Source: Betaproteobacteria bacterium
GTDB taxonomy: Bacteria > Acidobacteriota > Terriglobia > Acidiferrales > UBA7541
Reading direction: 5' to 3'
Assembly: GCA_903970165.1 (NCBI GenBank)
Contig: CAJCHZ010000095.1
Location: 1 to 33,796, forward strand
Length of the DNA stretch: 33,796 nucleotides
Part shown: piece after piece, positions 25,937 through 33,676 of the stretch
How positions within the stretch are numbered: position 1 is the stretch's first letter
How the letters are laid out: every line of letters begins with the position of its first letter
Program-made: the position numbers and the translations under genes
Notes under the pieces: generated by a model
What the model was told of the DNA's origin: nothing
The model's input: only the letters and a program-made list of their open reading frames with translations
Databases searched by the model: none

Positions 25937-25971
25937 AAAATAAGAAGGGCAGACCCTTAAAGAGCCTGCCC
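25937..25971 (-). terminator. Probable rho-independent terminator of the secreted-protein gene
   Basis: Read on the minus strand, a 6-bp GC stem (arms 25966-25971 and 25947-25952, 13-base loop) is followed by TTCTTATTTT (25946-25937). It begins 26 bp after the stop of the gene at 25997 and would end the minus-strand operon before the PPOX gene. Confidence 0.55.
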
Positions 25972-25996
25972 CGGCCGCAACAGCAATTTGCACTTT

Positions 25997-26527
25997 TTAC
26001 TTCGCGCGCACGTAGGTGACGTCCTCGGTGAACGCATCCTTCTGATCCTTGTGGAAAGTCCACGTGGTTTTGAAATGATTGGCGTCAATCAGGGTGTATA
26101 CCGCGTGGTGCATGTAGCCGGAATCAGGAGTTTTCAAATTCGTTATGCTGGCAAAATCAAACTTCAGGGTTTTCGTTTCCGGCGAGTACGTGGCCACCAT
26201 CGTTGGCTGATTGCCCGCCATGCAGTAGTGCGTCAGCTTCAACTGGTCGCCGTCGACATAATAGAGCGTAATCATCTCGACCGGCTTGCCGTCGTCGACT
26301 ATGTTGACTCGCTCGAGCAAAGCTGAGCCGGCGCTGGTCAATTCCAGATCCAGCGTGGCCTTGTTGGTGTTCGACTTTTCCGTTTCCCAGTGACCCACGA
26401 GCGATTTCATTTGCTCGAAGGCCGCGGAGCCGCTGCCTCCGGCTTTCGCAGTGGCGCCGGCGAAAGCCCACACCAAAAGCAAGGCCGCGGTTGCTGCCAA
26501 AACTTTCGTTCCGTTTCTCATTTTCAT
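25997..26527 (-). CDS. Small secreted protein of unknown function
   Basis: An exported protein of 176 residues. The ATG at 26527 follows AAGGAAGGA and begins a signal peptide (KVLAATAALLLVWAFAGATAKAGG). The mature part starts with a helix (FEQMKSLVGHWETEKS) and continues as a run of strands ending in HFKTTWTFHKDQKDAFTEDVTYVRAK. The opening LVGHWE followed by a beta-barrel-like pattern resembles lipocalin-like small-molecule binders such as DUF1579-type proteins, but the match is loose. It lies 48 bp after a small membrane-protein gene and is probably the last gene of that transcript, since a terminator follows. Confidence 0.75.
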   Translation of the reverse strand: MKMRNGTKVLAATAALLLVWAFAGATAKAGGSGSAAFEQMKSLVGHWETEKSNTNKATLDLELTSAGSALLERVNIVDDGKPVEMITLYYVDGDQLKLTHYCMAGNQPTMVATYSPETKTLKFDFASITNLKTPDSGYMHHAVYTLIDANHFKTTWTFHKDQKDAFTEDVTYVRAK

Positions 26528-26575
26528 GATTCCTTCCTTATTTTATTTGTAAAGAATTCAACCACTCGAAACCTA

Positions 26576-26938
26576 TTACGCAGCGGGCGGCGCTGCCTGT
26601 TTGCCGCCGAATTTTTGCGTGCAGACTCCTACAATGATTCCTAGAAGCATTCCGGGCAGCAGGATGTCCCAGAACAGCGCCCTTCCCGCATGAAGTATCA
26701 CCAAGAGACTCAGAACGGCCGCTATCACCGCTCCCGCGAGTATTCCGAACAGCATCGAATGGACCTTTTGACTGAAATATCCGATCGCGACTCCGGCGAT
26801 GAGCCCCTTTAAGAGAGAAAACGCAATCACGCTGCCCATCAGAGGGGAGAGGGAAGGCTCCAGGAAGCCGCTCAGGCCATCCAGCAGCCCGAGCGTGCCT
26901 CCCACAGCCAGCCCCAGCATGGGTTTCGTAAGGCTCAT
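26576..26938 (-). CDS. Small membrane protein, paralogue of 27406-27762
   Basis: A membrane protein of 120 residues with four predicted helices. I used the ATG at 26938 (MSLTKPMLGLAVGG); the frame is open to 27013 but would overlap the VOC gene and lacks homology. From about residue 41 it aligns with the protein at 27406-27762: SLLKGLIAGVAIGYFSQKVHS against SSLKGLIAGVAAGIFARKVNS, then GILAG against GILFG, and ILLPGMLLGIIVGVCTQKFG against IILPGSIVGMIVGFATQRFG. The glycine-zipper helices and lack of charged pore residues do not identify a transport role. The two copies flank a VOC protein gene, which points to a local duplication. Confidence 0.78.
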   Translation of the reverse strand: MSLTKPMLGLAVGGTLGLLDGLSGFLEPSLSPLMGSVIAFSLLKGLIAGVAIGYFSQKVHSMLFGILAGAVIAAVLSLLVILHAGRALFWDILLPGMLLGIIVGVCTQKFGGKQAAPPAA

Positions 26939-26978
26939 GGAGTTCTCTACCGTGCGCGCGTCTGGCCCAAGGGCAATC

Positions 26979-27347
26979 TCACTTCGCATTGGGATCGGCT
27001 TGCATGACGCCAAAAAGATTGCCTTCGGTATCTTCGCAATATGCGAAGTAGCCCACGGTTGGAATCGGCGTCTTCGGCATGACCGGTTTTCCGCCGGCTT
27101 TCACGACCGCGGCGACTGCGTTATCCACCGAATCCACGCCAATCGTGTTCGTGGTTACGGCGACGGGCCCGGGCTTCCTCAACATACCGCCGTTGATGCC
27201 CACCTCGCCTTCCTTACCGGTGATCACCATCCAATACTCCATGGGACCCGGCCACTTATCGAACTTCCAGCCAAAAACTTTCCCGTAAAATGCAGCGGCG
27301 CGTTCGGGTTCCGCTGCGGGTATCTCAAAGTGAATGACTCTAGACAT
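26979..27347 (-). CDS. VOC-family (glyoxalase/bleomycin-resistance fold) protein
   Basis: A cytoplasmic protein of 122 residues with the two beta-alpha-beta3 modules of the vicinal oxygen chelate fold: SRVIHFEIPAAEPERAAAFYGKVFGW, a central region with GINGGMLRKPGP, then a second module starting IGVDSVDNAVAAVVKAGG and ending YFAYCEDTEGNLFGVMQ. His6 in the first strand and the glutamate of DTEGNLFG are candidates for metal ligands, though the reaction cannot be told: family members include glyoxalases, dioxygenases and resistance proteins. The ATG at 27347 has an excellent ribosome site (AAGGAGGGA). It lies between two paralogous membrane-protein genes, 58 bp after one and 40 bp before the other. 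Confidence 0.9.
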   Translation of the reverse strand: MSRVIHFEIPAAEPERAAAFYGKVFGWKFDKWPGPMEYWMVITGKEGEVGINGGMLRKPGPVAVTTNTIGVDSVDNAVAAVVKAGGKPVMPKTPIPTVGYFAYCEDTEGNLFGVMQADPNAK

Positions 27348-27405
27348 AGTGCTCCCTCCTTGGATTTACAAGCAAAACTTTGGACGATGGCTTTTGGGTG
27401 TTTGT

Positions 27406-27762
27406 TTAACGCGCGGCTGCGGCGGTGGTCGAGGGCGCGCCGAACCGCTGCGTTGCAAAGCCAACGATCATGCCGACGATGCTGCCGGGAAGAATGATTT
27501 CGAAGTAGTAGCCATGCTGCATGTAGGCGACCAGAAACGCCAGCACGCACCCGACCGCCAATCCGAACAATATGCCGAGCGGCACCGAATTGACTTTGCG
27601 CGCAAAGATTCCCGCGGCCACGCCCGCGATCAAACCCTTAAGCGACGAGCCCACGACAATGCCCGCAATTTGCGCGCGAACCGCGGGGGTGAACCAGGCC
27701 GTCCCGCCGTCGATGGCTCCCAGCAGAGCGCCAAGGAGCAAGCCGAGCAGAATCTTGTTCAT
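27406..27762 (-). CDS. Small membrane protein, paralogue of 26576-26938
   Basis: A membrane protein of 118 residues with four predicted helices: residues 4-22, about 30-50, 58-80 and 90-107. The ATG at 27762 follows a strong ribosome site (GAGGAGG). The N-terminus (KILLGLLLGALLGAIDGG) and the SLKGLIAGVA core are repeated in the gene at 26576, giving a clear paralogous pair. The C-terminus is an alanine-rich tail in the cytoplasm or periplasm. I know no functional name for this family. It follows the kinase gene by 61 bp on the same strand, so it may be in the kinase operon. Confidence 0.8.
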   Translation of the reverse strand: MNKILLGLLLGALLGAIDGGTAWFTPAVRAQIAGIVVGSSLKGLIAGVAAGIFARKVNSVPLGILFGLAVGCVLAFLVAYMQHGYYFEIILPGSIVGMIVGFATQRFGAPSTTAAAAR

Positions 27763-27823
27763 GTACTGCCTCCTCTTTTGTCTTCTGAAGTTCCTTACAA
27801 CGGAACCTGAAAATCCTTTAACG

Positions 27824-28852
27824 CTAGCGCTTCAAAAACAGCACAAGGAGCACACGCATCACCAAGTACGCCAGAATCAGCAGGATAAAGAAGCGATAGC
27901 GGCGGTAGAAACGGCCAAATTTGTCCAAAATGCTCTCGCGAAGCGCTCCGACAGCCTGGCCGTCCAGATAGCGCGAAATGTCCAGGCCAAATTCCTGCAC
28001 CGTGGAATAACGCGAGCCCGGCTGCTCAGCACAAGCTTTCGCGCAGATGGCTTCGAGCGAGCGGTCGAGATGCGGGTTCAATCCAGACGGCGTACGCTGC
28101 GTCAGGATGAAACGCAAGAGCGCTCCGAGCGAAAAGATATCGCTGCGCGCGTCCAGTGCTTCGATTTCGCCGCGAGCCTGCTCGGGAGACATGTAGCCCG
28201 GCGTGCCCATCACGGTGCCGTGTCCGGTGATTACAGAGCTTGTTGTGTCGCTGTTTCCATCGTTCGGCTTTTTTGGCTTCTCGTAGATCGTCACTTCATG
28301 GTCCGCGGGCGCGGCAGATTCCGCTACTTCGCCGTGCAGAATTTTTGCCAGGCCCCAATCCATTACCAGCACCTCGCCAAATGGACCGACCATGATATTC
28401 GCGGGCTTCAGATCGCGGTGAAGCACGCCGCGGGCGTGCGCAAACGCCGCGGCATCGCAAACCCGTGAAAATAGCCGCAGGCGATCGTGCAGGGATTCGA
28501 CGGTCGCGATGAATTTGTCGAGCCTCTGCCCCTCGACAAATTTCATGGTGTAGAAGACGCGCCCATCGGCGAGCGTGCCGACGTCGTGAACCGGCACGAT
28601 ACCGGGGTGTTCGAGCCGCGCCAGCACGCGAGCCTCGCGTATCAAGCGGTTCGCCAGATCGCCGTCCGTGCCTGGGACATCGAGCACTTTCAGCGCGACG
28701 CGGCGCTCCAGCTTTTGGTCCTCTGCCGCGTACACTACGCCCATGCCGCCGCGAGCCACGCGTTCGAGCAGACGATAGCGCGTGCCAAGGAGGTCCGGCT
28801 CGTCCGCGCCGGTGCGGAGCCGCTCGAGCGCTTTGTCAGATAAAAACTTCAT
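27824..28852 (-). CDS. Membrane-anchored Ser/Thr protein kinase
   Basis: A Hanks-type kinase of 342 residues with a cytoplasmic kinase domain (about 24-290) and one C-terminal membrane helix (FFILLILAYLVMRVLLVLFL, 320-339) ending LKR. Core residues are present: glycine loop ARGGMGVVY, Lys55 in VALKVLD, Glu73 of helix C, HRDLKPANIM with Asp147, and GTPGYMSPEQARG. The DFG motif reads DWG (Asp165-Trp-Gly), a variant I have seen in kinases of planctomycete and acidobacterial type. There is almost no extracytoplasmic sensor, so activation must come through the membrane helix or a partner. Its ATG overlaps the sigma-factor stop by 4 bp (28849-28852), so the two proteins are translationally coupled and probably functionally paired. 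Confidence 0.93.
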   Translation of the reverse strand: MKFLSDKALERLRTGADEPDLLGTRYRLLERVARGGMGVVYAAEDQKLERRVALKVLDVPGTDGDLANRLIREARVLARLEHPGIVPVHDVGTLADGRVFYTMKFVEGQRLDKFIATVESLHDRLRLFSRVCDAAAFAHARGVLHRDLKPANIMVGPFGEVLVMDWGLAKILHGEVAESAAPADHEVTIYEKPKKPNDGNSDTTSSVITGHGTVMGTPGYMSPEQARGEIEALDARSDIFSLGALLRFILTQRTPSGLNPHLDRSLEAICAKACAEQPGSRYSTVQEFGLDISRYLDGQAVGALRESILDKFGRFYRRYRFFILLILAYLVMRVLLVLFLKR

Positions 28853-29607
28853 TTTGCTTCCCAGCCGAATACCGCGCGTGCTTCACGCAGAAATTCCTCC
28901 TCGGTACTGCAGATTTCCCGCAGGCGCTCGAGCGCGATGCGGCGAAATTCGCGCCGAGCCCAGGCCAGCGCGTTGGTCACGTCGGTCGCGGGGATTCCAT
29001 ATTCGGCCGCTAGTTTGTCGTAGGAAATCGTTTCGTCACCCGACAGATCATATTCCTCGAAGAGGCGAAAAGTTCTTTCCCGCTCGCCCGTATCGCAATA
29101 CTTCTTCAAATCCTCAACGGCGAGTTCGAACAGACCGCGCACCCATTCCTTTTCGAAAAACTCTTCCAGCGATTCGGGGGAAGGAATCGCGGCCGGATCC
29201 ATCACGGCACCGCCTAGTTCTTCCTCGGCGCCGGCGAAATCCAACGCCACATGCGAGAAGGAGCCTCCGCGCTTCAGACGCTTTGCGGCCTTGTCTTCGT
29301 TCATCACATAGCTGTCCACGCAGACGCGCAGAAAAGTTCGCAGGCGGCTTTTTGCCGGCTGATATTTGTCCAGCAAGCCGCGCTCAATCAGTTGCACAAA
29401 AAATCCTTGTGTGAGGTCTTGCGCATCATCCAGCGGGCGATTCCACCGCAGCCGGACGTACTTGTAGACCGGCTTCCAATATGCGGCGCAAAGCGTGTCC
29501 ATTGCCCGTGCGCGCTCGGCTTGATCGCCGCTCCGCGCCGCATCAATGACCGACCATCGCGTCGGAGGAAATCGCTCGCCGCCTTCCGGCACTCGATCTT
29601 CGCTCAT
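28849..29607 (-). CDS. ECF-like RNA polymerase sigma factor paired with a Ser/Thr kinase
   Basis: A sigma-70 family protein of 252 residues, longer than most ECF factors. It begins with the FPPTRWSVIDAARSGD segment typical of kinase-linked ECF groups, has a region 2 (YWKPVYKYVRLRWNRPLDDAQDLTQGFFVQLIER, about 43-76) for -10 recognition, a linker of about 80 residues, and a region 4 helix-turn-helix (SYDKLAAEYGIPATDVTNALAWARREFRRI, near 195-224). There is no anti-sigma gene. The ATGA overlap with the kinase gene fits ECF factors activated by phosphorylation, as shown for EcfP with PknT in Vibrio parahaemolyticus. It starts 4 bp after the oxidase stop, so it is expressed with that gene. Confidence 0.88.
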   Translation of the reverse strand: MSEDRVPEGGERFPPTRWSVIDAARSGDQAERARAMDTLCAAYWKPVYKYVRLRWNRPLDDAQDLTQGFFVQLIERGLLDKYQPAKSRLRTFLRVCVDSYVMNEDKAAKRLKRGGSFSHVALDFAGAEEELGGAVMDPAAIPSPESLEEFFEKEWVRGLFELAVEDLKKYCDTGERERTFRLFEEYDLSGDETISYDKLAAEYGIPATDVTNALAWARREFRRIALERLREICSTEEEFLREARAVFGWEAK

Positions 29608-29611
29608 CGGA

Positions 29612-30952
29612 TCAGCCGAAAATATTGGTGTTCAAAAAGTCGTTGCGGAATTTGCCTGGAGGGTCGAATTTCCGCGCCAAGGCGACAAACTGGTCCATTT
29701 TTGTATAGATCGCACGCAGCGTTTGAGGTGAAGTCGTAAACAATTTTCCCCAATGTGGCCGAGCTCGAAATGGAGCCAGTTCTTTTTCAATGATCGGCAA
29801 TAGCTTGCTGACGGCGGGCCAGTCCTGTTTCCATGTGAAGTGTATCGTGACGCAAGATTGGTTGAAGCAGGGGCTCATCCACAGATCATCGGCAGCGATG
29901 GCGCGAATTTCGGTGATGAGCAGGTGCGGCGTGATTTCGTCGCGCAGCCGTTCGACGGCCAGAATGGCTTCCACAGCGTGCTGGCGTGGCACAAAATATT
30001 CTGATTGCAGTTCCTTGCCGGCGCTTGGCGTAAAGCCCATGCGAAAGTGTGGCAGGCGTTCATACCACGGTCCGGGAACGCCCATCTGTTCCGTGCAGTT
30101 TTCGGCGGAGAGCTCCGCGATCGGATGAAGATTTTTTGTGGCGCGCTTGGCGCCAAAGAATTCCGGCGGTGCGGAGGGCTGGTCTTTTTCTACGCGGCTT
30201 TTCAGCCAGACTTCGCTGAAGAGCCCTTTCTGCCAGTCGGTGAAGAGGCTGACACTGTAGGCGCTCGATTCGATTTCGTCAAAATGCTCCTTCATCGCGC
30301 CGAAGGAAAGTCCTTCGTAGACGTACTGGTGCATCATGTAGGTTGGCTGAATGTCGAGCGTGACTTTTGTAATGACGCCAAGCGCGCCAAGCCCGACGAC
30401 CGCTCCCCGGAAGAGTTCGCCGTCGTGCTGGCGCGAAAGCTTGACCACGTCACCGGATGCCGTCACCAGCTCCAACCCGGAGACCGCTGTTGCGAGATTA
30501 CCGTTTTTTTCGCCGGAGCCGTGCGTTGCCGTCGTGCAGGCTCCTGCCACGGAAATGTGCGGCAGGGAAGCGAGATTGTGCAGCGCAAACCCTTTGGCGT
30601 CGAGTAGCGGAGAGAGTTGACCGTAGGTGATGCCCGCATCCACGGTGACGGTGAGCGTCTGGGAGTCAAGCGAGACGATTTCATCCAGTGGCTTCAACGA
30701 GAGGAAACCGTCCTTGCTGTCGGCGATATTGTTGAAGCAGTGGCGTGAGCCGAGGACTTTTAGCTTGGGCTGTTTCTTGACGAAGGCAGGGATTTCGTCG
30801 AGAGACTTGGCGGTGTGGAGATTTTCAGTGCTGTATTCAAGATTGCCGGCCCAGTTTGTCATCTTGTCTGCTCCTGCCCAGGACATGAGGCGCAGGATGG
30901 CGGGGCTGGCAATCGTGGCCGAGGAAAGCTTGAGAAAAGTGCGCTTGTTCAT
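29612..30952 (-). CDS. FAD-linked alditol/aldonolactone-type oxidase
   Basis: A flavoenzyme of 446 residues of the VAO family, near alditol oxidase and L-gulono/D-arabinono-lactone oxidase. The N-terminal FAD domain carries KVLGSRHCFNNIADS, where His71 matches the histidine that binds FAD covalently in alditol oxidase, then HISVAGACTTATHGSG. The substrate domain ends with RPHWGKLF, typical of this group. It should oxidise a polyol or sugar lactone using oxygen, releasing peroxide. The chosen ATG (30952) starts a signal-like segment, MNKRTFLKLSSATIASPAIL, which resembles a Tat signal but has Lys-Arg rather than Arg-Arg. It is the first gene before the sigma factor, with a 4-bp gap. Confidence 0.88.
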   Translation of the reverse strand: MNKRTFLKLSSATIASPAILRLMSWAGADKMTNWAGNLEYSTENLHTAKSLDEIPAFVKKQPKLKVLGSRHCFNNIADSKDGFLSLKPLDEIVSLDSQTLTVTVDAGITYGQLSPLLDAKGFALHNLASLPHISVAGACTTATHGSGEKNGNLATAVSGLELVTASGDVVKLSRQHDGELFRGAVVGLGALGVITKVTLDIQPTYMMHQYVYEGLSFGAMKEHFDEIESSAYSVSLFTDWQKGLFSEVWLKSRVEKDQPSAPPEFFGAKRATKNLHPIAELSAENCTEQMGVPGPWYERLPHFRMGFTPSAGKELQSEYFVPRQHAVEAILAVERLRDEITPHLLITEIRAIAADDLWMSPCFNQSCVTIHFTWKQDWPAVSKLLPIIEKELAPFRARPHWGKLFTTSPQTLRAIYTKMDQFVALARKFDPPGKFRNDFLNTNIFG

Positions 30953-31009
30953 GGCGACCAGAGTGTCCTTTTCAATTTTGCAAACCGCGTCATCGTACAC
31001 CAAAACCTC

Positions 31010-31050
31010 ACAGGCAGGAGCGCCCTTCGCGGCTCAGGAAAAGCCTGTGT
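31010..31050. repeat. Palindromic intergenic element, REP-like
   Basis: CACAGGC (31010-31016) and GCCTGTG (31044-31050) form a perfect 7-bp stem around a 27-base insert that holds a smaller GAGC/GCTC stem. It lies 5 bp past the stop of the ADOP gene. CACAGGC...GCCTGTG palindromes recur between genes in acidobacterial genomes as I remember them, but only one clear copy is in this window. On the minus strand it is followed by AGGTTTTGG, so it may also act as a terminator. Confidence 0.45.
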
Positions 31051-31055
31051 GCTAC

Positions 31056-33530
31056 TCACTCTGTGCGGAGGGCGACGAGGGGATCGATCGCGGAAGCGCG
31101 CCGCGCGGGAATGTAGCCAGCGAGAAGAGCGACCGCCAGAAGCAGCAGCGACACTACGGCAATGGTGGGGATATTCGTGGGAGTGAGGCCGAAGAGCAAG
31201 CTGGAGAGGAAGCGGCAGGCGGCGATGGCGCACGGAATTCCAATGGCGAGGCCGATGAGGGCCAATGCCAGAGTTTCCCGCAGAACAATCCACAGAACGT
31301 TTCCGCGCTGAGCGCCGAGAGCGACACGAATGCCCATTTCGCGCGTGCGGCGGGTGACGGTGTAGGACATCAACCCGTACAAACCGATCGAGGCAAGCAG
31401 GAGGGCCAACACAGCGAAGAAGCCTGAGAGGAGCGCGATGACGCGTTCTTCGGCGAGCTGGCCGCTGACGACTTCGGCAACGGTTTTTGTGCTGTAGGCA
31501 TATTCGTGGCCGAGGGAATCGATCTCCCGGCTGATGACTTTGGCGACGGCATCGGGAGATTCGGCGGTGCGCACAATGAGGTTGCCCCAGGTGCGCGGAA
31601 ATTGAAGCGCTGAGAAGTAGAGAACAGGCCGGGAGGCGTCGCGAAGATTGATGACGCGGGCGTCGGCGACGATGCCGATGATTTGGACGTTCTGGAAGTC
31701 GGGCATGACACCGAAGTGGACGGCTTTCCCGAGGGCGTCGCCGGCCGGAAAGAGCTGGCTGGCGAGCGCAGCGCTGACGACAGCGACGTGCGGATGATGA
31801 TCGTCGTCGACATCGTTGAAGATGCGGCCCTGAAGCAACGGGATGCCGAGTGTTTGGAAGAAGCTGGGTGAGACTTCGGTGGCGTTGGCGTCGAGGTTTG
31901 CAATGGCGGGATCGGCGGAGGCCCGGGAAACGGTGTCGTGCCAGGCTTGCGGCTCCGGAATCGAGAGTCCGGAAAAGCTGGCAGAGGTTACACCCGGGAG
32001 CGCGCTGACACGGCCGAGAACCTCTTTATGGTAGGCGATGGCATTGAGATTTTGATAGCCGCCTGGGCGGGGATAGAGACTGATTTGCAGCACGCTTTCT
32101 TTGCGAAAACCGAGATCGAGATGGCGGAGTTTTTCAAAGCTGCTCACGAGGAGGCCAGCGCCGAGAAGGAGAACCATGGAGAGAGCTATCTGAGTGACGA
32201 TGAGAGCGCGGCCGAGTTTGCCGGAGCCGGCGCTGAAACCGCGTGCGCCCTGCTGGAGAACAGCGGCGGGATCCTGGCAAGAGGCGCGCCAGGCGGGGGC
32301 GAGGGCGAAGAGAATTCCCGTTAGCACGGCGACGGCCATCGTGAGAAGGAGGACACGAGGATCGGGGTTGAGGTCAAACGAAACGGGAACCTCGTTGTCA
32401 CGCGTCATGAGGAGGACGAGAAGACGGCTGCCCCAGTTGGCAAAAGCGAGGCCGAGGAGAGCGCCGGAAAAGGAAAGGACCAAGCTTTCTGAGAAGACTT
32501 GTTGCGCGAGGGACCAGCGGCTGGCGCCGATTGCGACGCGCACGCCGAGTTCATGGCTGCGAGCGGCGGCGCGAGCGAGCATCAGGTTCGCGAGATTGAC
32601 GCAGGCCAGCAGGAGGATGAGGGCGACGATGGCGGCAAGGATATAAAGCGGACGAACGAACCTGAAGCGAAGACCAGTAGAGAAACCTTTGGCGGCGGGA
32701 GTGATCTCGAGGCCCATGGAGAGAAAGCGATCGCGGCGGGGGCCGGGAGTATGGGTGGAGGCGGTGGCGCGGAGGACGTCGGGCCAGACGGGCTCGAGCT
32801 GGGCGCGGGCTTGCTCGATGGTGACGCCGGGTTTGAGGCGAGCGGTGACAAAAATCCAAAGCAGAGCACGATTTTCGAGGTTGAAGTCGTTGCCTTCAGC
32901 AAGCGTAGGGAAGGCGGTGATGGGGATTGTGATATCCGGCGGCTCGCCACTGGTCATTCCGGCAAACCATTTGCGCGTGACGCCAACGATGGTAAAGGGA
33001 TGGCCTTCGATGCGGATTTGTCTGCCGAGGACGTCGAGCGCACCGGCGTAACGGCGCTGCCAGAAGGCATACCCCAAGACTGCGACTTGGGAGGATGTGC
33101 CGCTATCGGGATCGGAGTCGGCGGGAATGAAGAGACGGCCGAGAAGAGGAGTCGCGCCCAACTCCGAGAAGCAGTTGCCGGAAACGCTCGTGATGTGTTC
33201 GCGGGAAAAAATACCGTTGGCTTCGATGTTGAGCATGCCGCCGCCGCCCCAGCCGACGAGGCCGGTGAAAACGCGCTGGTAGCGTTCGAGTTCGCGGAGC
33301 ATGGGATAGGAGAAGGGTACTTTGGCGTCAGGGCGAGTGGCTTTGAGCTGAACGAGTTGTTCGGGATGCTGGACGGGGAGGTCGCGCAGGAGGAGGACGT
33401 TGATCAGGGTGAAGATGGCGGTGTTGGCGCCGATGCCGAGGGCGAGGGAGAGGATGGCGACTGCGGTGAAGACGTGAGATTTCAAAAGAGTGCGGAGGGT
33501 GTAGCGGAGAGTTTGCCAGAGAGTTCCCAT
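31056..33530 (-). CDS. ADOP-type ABC transporter permease (duplicated MacB core)
   Basis: A second permease of the acidobacterial duplicated orphan architecture, 824 residues. It begins LWQTLRYTLRTLLKSHVFTAVAILSLALGIGANTAIF (split here over its first helix), has a periplasmic MacB_PCD domain, an FtsX unit with SHELGVRVAIGASRWSLAQQ, then a second helix, second periplasmic domain, and a last FtsX unit with TRRTREMGIRVALGAQRGNV, ending DPLVALRTE. Its overall plan matches the gene at 6277-8703, but the two are clearly diverged rather than a recent copy. No ATPase lies next to it. The ATG at 33530 is 266 bp from the window edge. It ends beside a palindromic element. Confidence 0.92.
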   Translation of the reverse strand: MGTLWQTLRYTLRTLLKSHVFTAVAILSLALGIGANTAIFTLINVLLLRDLPVQHPEQLVQLKATRPDAKVPFSYPMLRELERYQRVFTGLVGWGGGGMLNIEANGIFSREHITSVSGNCFSELGATPLLGRLFIPADSDPDSGTSSQVAVLGYAFWQRRYAGALDVLGRQIRIEGHPFTIVGVTRKWFAGMTSGEPPDITIPITAFPTLAEGNDFNLENRALLWIFVTARLKPGVTIEQARAQLEPVWPDVLRATASTHTPGPRRDRFLSMGLEITPAAKGFSTGLRFRFVRPLYILAAIVALILLLACVNLANLMLARAAARSHELGVRVAIGASRWSLAQQVFSESLVLSFSGALLGLAFANWGSRLLVLLMTRDNEVPVSFDLNPDPRVLLLTMAVAVLTGILFALAPAWRASCQDPAAVLQQGARGFSAGSGKLGRALIVTQIALSMVLLLGAGLLVSSFEKLRHLDLGFRKESVLQISLYPRPGGYQNLNAIAYHKEVLGRVSALPGVTSASFSGLSIPEPQAWHDTVSRASADPAIANLDANATEVSPSFFQTLGIPLLQGRIFNDVDDDHHPHVAVVSAALASQLFPAGDALGKAVHFGVMPDFQNVQIIGIVADARVINLRDASRPVLYFSALQFPRTWGNLIVRTAESPDAVAKVISREIDSLGHEYAYSTKTVAEVVSGQLAEERVIALLSGFFAVLALLLASIGLYGLMSYTVTRRTREMGIRVALGAQRGNVLWIVLRETLALALIGLAIGIPCAIAACRFLSSLLFGLTPTNIPTIAVVSLLLLAVALLAGYIPARRASAIDPLVALRTE

Positions 33531-33676
33531 GGGCTTGGCTCCCGGTTAGCAATGGATTAAGGTGCAAACAACAATTACGCCTTGCGGCGAAACGTTTCAA
33601 GTTGATGTTGGGACTTGCGCGGCGCAGTCGGGCCGGGCAAACGCGGCCACTACAAACTACTCCTACGAAAATACCC

